Source: Haloarchaeobius iranensis (GTDB lineage Archaea; Halobacteriota; Halobacteria; Halobacteriales; Natrialbaceae). Taken from it: DNA of 64,000 bases. Where the stretch lies: NCBI RefSeq assembly GCF_900103505.1, contig NZ_FNIA01000001.1, positions 124,001 to 188,000 of the forward strand, written 5' to 3'. Position numbers and translations under genes: made by a program. Under the pieces are notes generated by a model. It was not told the DNA's origin. It ran no database searches and saw only the letters and a list, made by a program, of their open reading frames with translations. Shown one piece after another: positions 28,594 through 35,432 of this stretch. Numbering within the stretch: position 1 is the stretch's first letter; each line of letters begins with the position of its first letter.

Positions 28594-29379
28594 TCAGTTC
28601 TCGTCCAGTTTCTCGAACGTCTTCTCCGCCCAGCGAACCGCGTACGCTGCGCCGCGGTCACGGTAGGCGTCGGCGTCGAGCGCGCCGAACGGGGCCGGGA
28701 GTTCGAGGGCGTGCTTGATCGCGCTGCAGGCGAGTTCCGCGGCGTCCGCGAAGTCTGTCTCACCGAGCGCGACCTCGCGAGACAGTCCGTCGAGTCGACC
28801 CTCCAGCCGGCTCCCGGCGTCCTGCCACGCGTCGCCGAGCGCCGGGTCGGTCTCCAGCCAGTCCGCGAAGGTGTCCCGGGTGTGCAGCCCGACCCAGCCG
28901 TCGTACAGCGCGGCCGCGACCTGGTAGGTGGCGTTCGGGTCGAGCGAGACCGCGGCGTCGAGGTCGGCGTAGCCGTCCTGGAAGAAGCCGAGGAAGTGCT
29001 CTGTCACGTCGAGGCCGACCTCGACGAGCGCCTCGGCGACGAGGAAGTCGACGAACTCGGCCGGCGACCCCTGGACCCGCGGTTTGACGATGACGACCGG
29101 CGGGTCGGTCTGGTGGGTCCAGGCGACGCTGCCGTCACCCGGTGCACCGATGGTGAACGTGGACCCGGCCAGCCGGTCGAGTACCGCCGGCGCGTCCCCG
29201 GGGAGCCACTCGCGGGGGTACGTCTTCGGGTCGAGCGCGTCCACCAGCAGGCCGAGGTCCTCCGCCTGGGCCGGTGGGAGCGTCTCGAAATCGTTCGCGG
29301 CATCGAGGACGACCGCGTCCGGAGCGTGCTCCGCCCGGACGGCGGCGACCTGCGGAGAAAGCTCCCGTTCCTGGAACAT
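28594..29379 (-). CDS. Conserved haloarchaeal protein of unknown function
   Basis: A 261-residue soluble protein beginning MFQERELSPQVAAVRAEHAP. DPPVVIVKPRVQGSPAEFVD and FLVAEALVEVGLDVTEHFLG are its most distinctive blocks, and the whole is mostly helical. It resembles the haloarchaeal DUF7089 group, but I have no functional clue. Its ATG shares one base with the stop of the 29-residue microprotein upstream (TGATG), so the two are translationally coupled. Confidence 0.75.
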   Translation of the reverse strand: MFQERELSPQVAAVRAEHAPDAVVLDAANDFETLPPAQAEDLGLLVDALDPKTYPREWLPGDAPAVLDRLAGSTFTIGAPGDGSVAWTHQTDPPVVIVKPRVQGSPAEFVDFLVAEALVEVGLDVTEHFLGFFQDGYADLDAAVSLDPNATYQVAAALYDGWVGLHTRDTFADWLETDPALGDAWQDAGSRLEGRLDGLSREVALGETDFADAAELACSAIKHALELPAPFGALDADAYRDRGAAYAVRWAEKTFEKLDEN

Positions 29380-29468
29380 CAGATGCCGAGGCTGGTAGCG
29401 ACCAGCGCGACAGACAGTGCTCCGGCGATTCCGACCGTCGCGAGTACGATCTTCGTGGCTTCGCTCAT
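29379..29468 (-). CDS. 29-residue membrane microprotein
   Basis: A very short gene: MSEATKIVLATVGIAGALSV followed by ALVATSLGI, one hydrophobic helix with a charged N-terminus. Its stop overlaps the next gene start as TGATG. On the minus strand GTTTTAAG lies about 27 bp before the ATG, placing the start codon at the 5' end of the transcript. Both facts argue that it is the real first gene of a two-gene operon. The function is unknown; a small membrane partner of the downstream protein is one possibility. No gene is visible between here and 29762 on either strand. Confidence 0.6.
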   Translation of the reverse strand: MSEATKIVLATVGIAGALSVALVATSLGI

Positions 29469-29761
29469 GTTCGTCACGAACGGGTCGGAGTGCTTAAAAC
29501 TATCAGTTCCGGCGTCCAGGATATTCCTTCATTTCTACTGCAACGCTTAGTTCGTCTCGACACGATTCTCAAGAGTTAATGAGCCAGGTTAGAGTGGAAG
29601 CGATGGGGTGTGGCATCCGTCCCAGTAACGGACTTCGGATCGACGGCGTCCGTCGACGTCGAGGATGAACGTGTGGGACTGGACTCGGCCGCGAGTTTGA
29701 CTGCACTCGGCGGGAATGGGACTCGGCCGTGGGTCGGACGCTGGTCGGTCGTGGGAAGGAC

Positions 29762-30688
29762 TCAGTCGTCGCCACGCCAGGAGTCCGGCACGTCGATGAC
29801 GTACCGACCGTCCTCGCGCAGCGAGATGATGTACTCCTCCCGGTCGTACAGCTCCATCAGGTTCAGTTCGTACTGCCCCGGGTTGAGTATCTTGATGCTC
29901 TCGAACTGCTGGTTCAGCTCGTCGCGGAGCTCGTCGAGGTCCGGCCGGTCTTCGATCTGGGTGTCGGCCGGGTCGGCGGCCTCGTGGCGGTCGTCCGTGA
30001 CATCGGGGGACGGACCTGCGACGCCGGGCGCCTCGGGGTCGGTCGCTGCACCAGACTCCGCCGCGTTGGCGTCGTCCGCCTCCGATGCGTCCGCCGGCGG
30101 CGTCGCGGTGCCCTCCGGTAGCTCGTCCGGGGAGACGACGTCCGAGCGCGCGCTCGCCTGCGCGTTGTCCTCGTCACCGGCAGTCCGCGCCTGGATGGTC
30201 CCGTCCTCGCTGTCCGGGTCGGCGTGCGTCGTCGACGCCGCCTCCGACTGGGCGTCCGCGGTCGCGGTGTCGGTCGTCGATGCGTCGGCGGTCGTGTCGG
30301 CCGTCGCCGACGCGTTGGCCCCCGCTGCGGGCTCGTCGCCGGTCCGTGCTGCCGCCTTCTCGGCGGGCGTGTCGTAGTCCTCGGTGGCCGACTTCGGCCA
30401 CTCGCCGGGCGGTGACTCGCCGGACGACCGGTCGCGGTTCGACGGTCGGTCCGGCTCGTCGCTGCCACCGCCCACCCAGTCGCGGACCGTGGTGGCCGCC
30501 TTGCTCACCGCGCCAGCCGAGGAACTCCGGCCTGGGGGGTCCCCCGGCGAGTTCGCCTCGACCGATTCGTCGACGGCGTCCGCCGGGATGAACTGGAACT
30601 TGTTGCCGCCACAGTCCGGACAGCCCGACAGCATCTCCTTCGAGCCGTCCTCGAACGTGCGCCCGCAGTCAGTACACTGGTGGGGCAT
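29762..30688 (-). CDS. oapC: OapC/ArvC-family zinc-ribbon protein
   Basis: A 308-residue protein. The N-terminal zinc ribbon has CTDCGRTFEDG and CPDCGGNKFQF. A long Ala/Asp/Thr-rich disordered linker (about residues 45-240) follows, then a compact C-terminal domain, NPGQYELNLMELYDREEYII and DGRYVIDVPDSW. This is the organisation of the origin-associated OapC/ArvC family found beside oriC in haloarchaea. The start codon shares one base with the oapB stop (TAATG). The biochemical role is not established to my knowledge; its position suggests a link to origin function. Confidence 0.85.
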   Translation of the reverse strand: MPHQCTDCGRTFEDGSKEMLSGCPDCGGNKFQFIPADAVDESVEANSPGDPPGRSSSAGAVSKAATTVRDWVGGGSDEPDRPSNRDRSSGESPPGEWPKSATEDYDTPAEKAAARTGDEPAAGANASATADTTADASTTDTATADAQSEAASTTHADPDSEDGTIQARTAGDEDNAQASARSDVVSPDELPEGTATPPADASEADDANAAESGAATDPEAPGVAGPSPDVTDDRHEAADPADTQIEDRPDLDELRDELNQQFESIKILNPGQYELNLMELYDREEYIISLREDGRYVIDVPDSWRGDD

Positions 30689-31074
30689 TATTTCCGGGAG
30701 ACGAGCGCGCTGATGAGCGTTTCGTCCTTGTGCAACGTCTCGATCTGGTTCGCCGGCCCGATGACGGTGAGCTTCGCCGTCTCCTCCTTGCCCATGATGC
30801 GGTCGAGGATGCTGGCGTCGTTCGTCTGGGAGCGTGGGTAGGTCTCGATCTCGATGCCGTTGAACTCGTCGGGGCTGATCTCCGTCATCGTCACCTCGAT
30901 GAGTTTCGACTCCTCGTCGGGCGAGAGCCCCTCCTCGAGGATGACGATGTTCCCATCGCGAACCCCGTCGAGGATGACGCGGATCTTCTCCATGCTCGCG
31001 AGGTTCTCCATGCGCTGCCCGCTGATGAGGTCGATCTGGACACCGCCGTCGTCTGAGGCTTTTGCTTCCGGCAT
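30688..31074 (-). CDS. oapB: OapB/ArvB-family (DUF2073) protein
   Basis: A 128-residue protein beginning MPEAKASDDGGVQIDLISGQ. The block MENLASMEKIRVILDGVRDG and VTMTEISPDEFNGIEIETYP are typical of the DUF2073/OapB family of origin-associated archaeal proteins. It lies between the GTPase gene (5 bp gap) and oapC (1-bp overlap), so the three form one operon pointing away from the origin. ATG 31074 was chosen over an upstream ATG at 31083 because of the tighter fit to the GTPase stop. The molecular function is unknown. Confidence 0.87.
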   Translation of the reverse strand: MPEAKASDDGGVQIDLISGQRMENLASMEKIRVILDGVRDGNIVILEEGLSPDEESKLIEVTMTEISPDEFNGIEIETYPRSQTNDASILDRIMGKEETAKLTVIGPANQIETLHKDETLISALVSRK

Positions 31075-31079
31075 CTGTA

Positions 31080-31724
31080 TCACCCAAAGTACTCCGCTAT
31101 CTTGTCGTACACTTCGTCCATGTTGTCGCCCTCGAGCGCCGAGAGCGGCACCGTCTCGTGCTGGGGGAACGCGTCCTCGATGCGCTTGATGCTCGCGTCG
31201 TCGAGGTCGATCTTGTTGGCGAAGATGAGCACCGGCAGGTCCCGCGACTCGATGATGCCGATGAGCATCGTGTTCACCTGCGTGAAGGGGTCCGTCGTGC
31301 TGTCGAGCACGTAGATGACGCCGTCGACGTCCTCCCGGAGCCAGTGCATGGCCTCGGCGACGCCCTCGGTGGCTTCGCGCGAGCGACGAACGGCTTCGTC
31401 CTGGTCGAACTCCTCGTAGTCGAGGAACTCCTCGTAGTCGACCTTCGTCGTCACGCCGGGCGTGTCGACGATGTCGATGTTGACCGAGCTGCCGTTGCGC
31501 TCGATCTCGACGTTCTCCTTCCGGCGTGCCCGTCGTGTCTCGTGTGGCACGTGGCTCTCTGGGCCGACGGCGTCGCCGGTCCAGTCCCGTGCGATCCGGT
31601 TCGCCAGCGTCGTCTTTCCTGCGTTGGGTGGGCCGTAGATTCCGATCCGTTTCTGTTCCTCTTCCGTGAACAGGCTCTCTCGTACCTGCTGTAAACTGCT
31701 TTTGAGTCCTGAAATGAGTCCCAT
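31080..31724 (-). CDS. Era-like GTPase of the origin-associated operon
   Basis: A 214-residue TRAFAC-class GTPase. G1 is GPPNAGKTT at 31-39, G3 is VDTPGVTTK and G4 is FANKIDLDD, with SALEGDNMDEV as G5. It is the first gene of the operon with oapB and oapC, the conserved haloarchaeal oriC neighbourhood (OapA/ArvA-like). The ATG at 31724 precedes the family start MGLISGLKSSLQQVRESLF. CGCTTAAGTG near 31798-31806 on the minus strand may be the promoter, giving a leader of roughly 50 bases. It probably acts as a regulatory GTPase; the link to replication is inferred from position. Confidence 0.88.
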   Translation of the reverse strand: MGLISGLKSSLQQVRESLFTEEEQKRIGIYGPPNAGKTTLANRIARDWTGDAVGPESHVPHETRRARRKENVEIERNGSSVNIDIVDTPGVTTKVDYEEFLDYEEFDQDEAVRRSREATEGVAEAMHWLREDVDGVIYVLDSTTDPFTQVNTMLIGIIESRDLPVLIFANKIDLDDASIKRIEDAFPQHETVPLSALEGDNMDEVYDKIAEYFG

Positions 31725-31846
31725 CCTATTCTGTCCTCCCACACGCGTCTCGAACCGATGGTCCGCGTGCGTCTGGCAGTAGTACCGCACTCGATTCACT
31801 TAAGCGTACGTCAGACATGGGGTTTTGGACCCCTCACGCTGTTCGA

Positions 31847-31870
31847 TTTCCAGTCGAAATGCGGGGGTGT
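31847..31870 (+). promoter_or_regulatory. ORB element, plus orientation
   Basis: TTTCCAGTCGAAATGCGGGG with TGT following. The dyad TTCGA...TCGAA (31842-31858) and the G tract match the ORB layout. The element lies at the oap end of the origin, just upstream of the putative promoter of the GTPase operon. Confidence 0.65.
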
Positions 31871-32228
31871 AGTCAGGATGGTTAGTGCGTGCTATTGTAG
31901 ATTTCGGCCGCCGAGCGCCGTGATTCACCGTCTCCGACACGAAATCCGACCGTTTCACGTGGAGGTGGATTTCCGAAGGGAATCGACGACGGCAGGTCCG
32001 AACGACCCCCGTCGAGGAGACCTCCTCGTCCTCGGGGGAGCGAGCGACGGTCCGCCTAGTGGTCGTGATGGATCCGAGCTGGCTCAGAGGCCGATGCAGT
32101 CTGGACCGGGGTGCGGCGTCAGGTCGGACCGAGACTCGACCCAACAACCGGCGGCAGATGCACTATCACCACAGGGTCGACGCTCGAGTTGTCGGCACAG
32201 ACCCGAACGTTCAAACCGCAGGTGGGGG

Positions 32229-32390
32229 CTACACGTCGAGGGACAGCCCCGTAACCATCCAGATGCAACCCCGGTACACCACCACCCGGAAGCACGGCCC
32301 CAGGAACACGCTCCGTTCCCCGGTGCGCTGCAGTCCGACTCGGCCCGAACTGTCCGTTCTCGTGTACAGGCTCGTGCCCAGTGCTGTCAT
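32229..32390 (-). CDS. Possible 53-residue protein encoded inside the origin
   Basis: Begins MTALGTSLYTRTDSSGRVGL and ends in a hydrophobic, Trp/Cys-containing stretch (CFRVVVYRGCIWMVTGLSL). About four fifths of third codon positions are G or C, as in real genes here. It is the only frame in the origin with gene-like codon use. No family is recognised and no clear TATA box was found. It may be chance in G+C-rich DNA. Confidence 0.3.
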   Translation of the reverse strand: MTALGTSLYTRTDSSGRVGLQRTGERSVFLGPCFRVVVYRGCIWMVTGLSLDV

Positions 32391-32410
32391 GCGTCATCCT
32401 CCGTTCGGAG

Positions 32411-32440
32411 CCCCCCACCCCTTCGTTTCAACTGGAACGG
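32411..32440 (-). promoter_or_regulatory. ORB element, minus orientation, left of the unwinding element
   Basis: On the minus strand it reads GTTCCAGTTGAAACGAAGGG followed by GTGGGGGG, a nearly ideal haloarchaeal ORB. It faces the ORB at 32643-32673 across the A+T-rich element. Confidence 0.85.
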
Positions 32441-32512
32441 GTGCCGAGGGTGGGTGGGGTGGTGGACGAATCGGCGGTTTCGTTCTAGGAGACGGACAGG
32501 AATGGACGAACG

Positions 32513-32612
32513 TCTAGTGTACAATATAGCTAGTAACTAGTAGAAATTGATTTTTCTCTAGTTCGCGGGTACTGTTTCAAGAGTAGTGGCTTAAAGATTG
32601 TCCATACTAGAC
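32513..32612. other. A+T-rich duplex-unwinding element of the origin
   Basis: Roughly two thirds A+T by eye in a genome whose surroundings are about two thirds G+C. It includes ACAATATAGCTAGTAACTAG, AAATTGATTTTTC and GGCTTAAAGATTG. It is bracketed by inverted ORBs about 70 bp from either side. This is where origin melting is expected to start. Confidence 0.8.
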
Positions 32613-32642
32613 GGCCCTCCCTCCCCCCACCCCACCCCAACA

Positions 32643-32673
32643 GCGTTCCACCTGAAACGAAGGGGTGGGGGGG
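32643..32673 (+). promoter_or_regulatory. ORB element, plus orientation, right of the unwinding element
   Basis: GCGTTCCACCTGAAACGAAG followed by GGGTGGGGGGG. Together with the inverted copy at 32411-32440 it brackets the unwinding element. A C-rich run (CCCTCCCTCCCCCCACCCC) lies just before it and could form a G-quadruplex on the other strand. Confidence 0.85.
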
Positions 32674-32774
32674 TCGACCCTACCGCGCTAGCACACAACA
32701 TGACATTCGGGTCTCCCGCCGGCTGGGTCCCTGCAACGACTGCTCGGCCGCCAGCCGTCGACCCACCCAGCCGA

Positions 32775-32803
32775 CCACCCCCCTCTCGTTCAGGTCGAAC
32801 GGG
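32775..32803 (-). promoter_or_regulatory. ORB element, minus orientation
   Basis: On the minus strand it reads CCCGTTCGACCTGAACGAGA followed by GGGGGGTGG. The GAAACG core is changed to GAACGAG, so this is a weaker match than the two central boxes. Confidence 0.6.
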
Positions 32804-32863
32804 AACCCACCTCCGGATACACCCGTCGCCGTCGGGGAGTTCGGCCAGCTGCTACGAGCTACC

Positions 32864-32889
32864 GAACCCCACCGTTTCACCTCGAAACC
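32864..32889 (-). promoter_or_regulatory. ORB-like element, minus orientation
   Basis: On the minus strand it reads GTTTCGAGGTGAAACGGTGG followed by GGTT. The dyad GTTTC...GAAAC is intact; the G tract is interrupted by T. Confidence 0.6.
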
Positions 32890-32924
32890 CCACCGCAGAT
32901 GAACTCTCTCCCGCGTTTCCAACC

Positions 32925-33088
32925 GGTGGTACCTCTCTCCACCCAATAGGTGGTACCTCTCTCCACCCAATAGGTGGTACCTCTCTCCACCCAATAGGTG
33001 GTACCTCTCTCCACCCAATAGGTGGTACCTCTCTCCACCCAGTACCTCTCTCCACCCAGTACCTCTCTCCACCCAATAGGTGGTACCT
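32925..33088. repeat. Array of 24-bp hairpin-capable repeats in the origin
   Basis: The unit is GGTGGTACCTCTCTCCACCC followed by AATA. Four perfect copies start at 32925, 32949, 32973 and 32997. A fifth copy lacks the AATA. Two shortened 17-bp copies (AGTACCTCTCTCCACCC) follow at 33041 and 33058, then AATA and a final degenerate copy. Each full unit contains GGTGG and CCACC arms around a 9-base loop, so each could form a small cruciform or hairpin, and GGTACC is itself a palindrome. Because 24 is a multiple of three, several frames stay open through it, but these are not genes. It resembles plasmid iterons in layout, not ORBs in sequence. Confidence 0.9.
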
Positions 33089-33301
33089 CCCTCGTCCCGA
33101 TGCTGTCACCGGGTGGTTCCCGACGGGAGGGGGACACTCGACGACGCACCTCGGGGTCGGCATCCCGAGCCCGGCTCCGCTCTCTGGGGTGGGTGTCGTC
33201 GAGTTCGACGAGGAAGTCCAGCCGAACAGTAGTGCCACACCGATGCACGGAACCGGACGGGACTCACTCCGATAAAGCACCCACCGGGACGGCCCGGTCC
33301 G

Positions 33302-33351
33302 AATCTCACCCGACCGAACCCCGTGTAATCTCACCCGACTGAACCCCACGT
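33302..33351. repeat. 25-bp tandem duplication in the origin
   Basis: AATCTCACCCGACCGAACCC plus CGTGT is followed directly by a second copy with three substitutions. The unit does not contain the ORB core and differs from the 24-bp array. It lies between the array and orc1. Confidence 0.8.
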
Positions 33352-33733
33352 ACTTACTTTCACAGAGCGGTCGGCACTACCTTGCCGAGGCAGCCGCTCG
33401 TGGACGTGAAACGGGTGGGCCCCTGTGACGTGACACCTGGTGACGCGGTCCCGTGAGCACGACGCGAGTTCGGCCATCGAGATGAAACGGCCCTACTTGC
33501 AGACTCACGAGGCGGCTCTTTCCGGTCGAGATCCACCGAGAACGCCACAGACGGTCGTCTCACACTCTATCACGGGGTGTAGCACTACTGACTGCTATTA
33601 CTGAAGGGCAACTATTATTACCCTCCTATTCATCTGGTTCGTTTGCATCAACTGGACGGCGTATCGACGAGTCGTTCGTCTCATATCCGGCGTACGACCG
33701 GTACACGTCCGCTTCCACGGGACCGCGTTTCGA

Positions 33734-33756
33734 GTTCCAATCGAAACGAGGGGGTG
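33734..33756 (+). promoter_or_regulatory. ORB element immediately upstream of orc1
   Basis: GTTCCAATCGAAACGAGGGG followed by GTG, ending 10 bp before the orc1 ATG. A perfect dyad GTTTCGA (33727-33733) and TCGAAAC (33741-33747) spans its left half. Binding of Orc1 here would cover the orc1 start region, so autoregulation is likely; this is inference. Confidence 0.85.
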
Positions 33757-33766
33757 CACCAAAGGG

Positions 33767-35287
33767 ATGACAGACAACGACAACGCGGATACGGACGTAT
33801 CCGGAGGCACGGAGCGGACGCCTGCGGAGACTTCACGGGACTTCGAGGTCGACCTCGACGATGTCGTACTCGACGAGTCGGACGACGAGGGGGCATCACA
33901 GGGACTGTTCGACGACCTCCTGAGCGGAGAACCCATCTTCGAGAACAAGGAAGTCCTGCGGCCGTCCTACACACCGCACGAACTGCCGCACCGGAAGGAA
34001 CAGATCAACAAGATGGCGACCATCCTGGTCGCAGCGTTGCGTGGCGAGACCCCGTCGAACATCCTCATCTACGGCAAGACGGGGACCGGGAAGACCGCGA
34101 GCGCGAAGTTCGTCTCGAACGAGCTGGAGAGCACCTCGAAGAAGTACGAGGTGCCCTGTTCGGTCGAGTACATCAACTGCGAGGTGACGGACACCCAGTA
34201 CCGCGTGCTCGCCCAGCTCGCGAACAAGTTCATCGACGAGAACGAGGCGTACATCGAGGACCGGGTCGACGAACTGGAGGAACTCCTCGACCGAATCGAC
34301 GACGACGGGGACGAAACCCAGCCCCTCGCCGACACGGAGTTCGACTCGCGCGGGGACGTCGCCGAACGCATCGACGAGCTCGAGGCCGACGCCGAGGAGT
34401 TCGAGGATGTCCCGATGACCGGCTGGCCCACCGACCGCGTCTACAGCGTCTTCTTCGACGCGGTCGACTACGAGGAGCGCGTCGTCGTCATCATGCTCGA
34501 CGAGATCGACAAGCTCGTCGAGAAGTCGGGCGACGACACCCTGTACAACCTCTCGCGGATGAACTCCGAGCTGGAGAACTCCCGCGTGAGCATCATGGGT
34601 ATCTCGAACGACCTGAAGTTCACCGACTTCCTCGACCCCCGCGTCAAGTCGAGCCTCGGCGAGGAGGAGATCGTCTTCCCGCCGTACGACGCGAACCAGC
34701 TCCGGGACATCCTCCAGCACCGCTCCGACGTGGCGTTCGAGCCCGGGGCGCTCACGGAGGACGTCATCCCGCTCTGTGCTGCGTTCGCCGCCCAGGAGCA
34801 CGGCGACGCCCGACGTGCGCTCGACCTGCTCCGGACGGCCGGCGAGCTCGCGGAGCGCTCGCAGTCCGAGGTCGTCGACGAGGAGCACGTCCGGCAGGCC
34901 CAGGACAAGATCGAGCTCGACCGCGTCGTCGAGGTCGTCCGCACCCTACCCACGCAAAGCAAGCTCGTCCTCTTCGCCATCATCCTGCTCGAGAAGAACG
35001 GCGTCCACAACATCAACACCGGCGAGGTGTTCAACATCTACAAGCGCCTCTGCGAGGAGATCGACGCCGACGTGCTCACCCAGCGCCGCGTCACCGACCT
35101 CATCTCCGAGCTCGACATGCTCGGCATCGTCAACGCCGTCGTCGTCTCGAAGGGTCGCTACGGCCGGACGAAGGAGATATCGCTGTCGGTCCCCATCGAG
35201 GAGACCGAGGCGGTGCTCCTCAGCGACTCCAGACTCGGCGACATCGAGGAGGTCCAGCCGTTCGTGCAGGCGCGGTTCAACAACTGA
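33767..35287 (+). CDS. orc1: Orc1/Cdc6 replication initiator
   Basis: A 506-residue AAA+ origin-binding protein. Walker A is GKTGTGKT at 103-110, Walker B VVVIMLDEIDKL at about 239-250, sensor 1 GISNDLKF and sensor 2 GDARRALDLLR. The C-terminal winged helix covers roughly the last 120 residues (TQRRVTDLISELDMLGIVNA). A long acidic insert (about residues 158-217) between the P-loop region and Walker B, and an acidic N-terminal tail, make it longer than the usual 400 residues, as in haloarchaeal Orc1/Orc7. It binds ORB elements, melts the origin and recruits MCM. An ORB ends 10 bp before its ATG. Confidence 0.95.
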   Translation: MTDNDNADTDVSGGTERTPAETSRDFEVDLDDVVLDESDDEGASQGLFDDLLSGEPIFENKEVLRPSYTPHELPHRKEQINKMATILVAALRGETPSNILIYGKTGTGKTASAKFVSNELESTSKKYEVPCSVEYINCEVTDTQYRVLAQLANKFIDENEAYIEDRVDELEELLDRIDDDGDETQPLADTEFDSRGDVAERIDELEADAEEFEDVPMTGWPTDRVYSVFFDAVDYEERVVVIMLDEIDKLVEKSGDDTLYNLSRMNSELENSRVSIMGISNDLKFTDFLDPRVKSSLGEEEIVFPPYDANQLRDILQHRSDVAFEPGALTEDVIPLCAAFAAQEHGDARRALDLLRTAGELAERSQSEVVDEEHVRQAQDKIELDRVVEVVRTLPTQSKLVLFAIILLEKNGVHNINTGEVFNIYKRLCEEIDADVLTQRRVTDLISELDMLGIVNAVVVSKGRYGRTKEISLSVPIEETEAVLLSDSRLGDIEEVQPFVQARFNN

Positions 35288-35432
35288 CCCGGCTGTTTCT
35301 CGCGGCCGATGGACTGCGGTACGGACGTTCTCCGGACGCCAATCGACGAGAGTTCGACCCGAAGCGATGGGCTCGAGTCTCACCGACAGCGCCCGGCGAA
35401 CCGAGAACGACGTTCAGAACGCTTTTAGGCCG

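Larger units (their letters stand above)
31800..33766. other. Chromosomal replication origin (oriC1 type)
   Basis: A 2-kb gene-poor region between the oap operon and orc1. It holds at least five origin recognition boxes (ORB: TTCCA-type dyad, GAAACG, then a G tract) in both orientations. One converging pair at 32411-32440 (minus) and 32643-32673 (plus) brackets an A+T-rich duplex-unwinding element at 32513-32612. It also carries a 24-bp repeat array and a 25-bp tandem duplication. Flanking genes (GTPase-oapB-oapC on one side, orc1-signal peptidase-PolD small subunit on the other) are the known haloarchaeal oriC1 context. Open frames inside it have basic, low-complexity translations and are not genes, except possibly one small minus-strand ORF. 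Confidence 0.88.

Noticed and set aside
29569..29775. 68-codon minus-strand frame between the microprotein and oapC
   Set aside because: Basic, Pro/Arg/Ser-rich product without promoter or recognisable domain.
31758..32540. 260-codon plus-strand frame in the left part of the origin
   Set aside because: Its translation is basic and Arg/Pro/Ser-rich with poor codon bias, and it overlaps ORBs and the unwinding element.
32680..33072. Long minus- and plus-strand open frames through the origin array with GGERYHLL-type repeats
   Set aside because: They stay open only because the repeat unit is 24 bp, a multiple of three. The rest of their translation is basic and not haloarchaeal in composition.
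32925..33088. CRISPR-like array
   Set aside because: The units are contiguous with no unique spacers of constant length and no cas genes follow. It is a tandem repeat, not a CRISPR.
33397..33420. Further ORB-like sequence TGGACGTGAAACGGGTGGGC
   Set aside because: It has GAAACGGGTGGG but lacks the TTCCA half of the dyad. It may be a half-site; not listed as a separate element.
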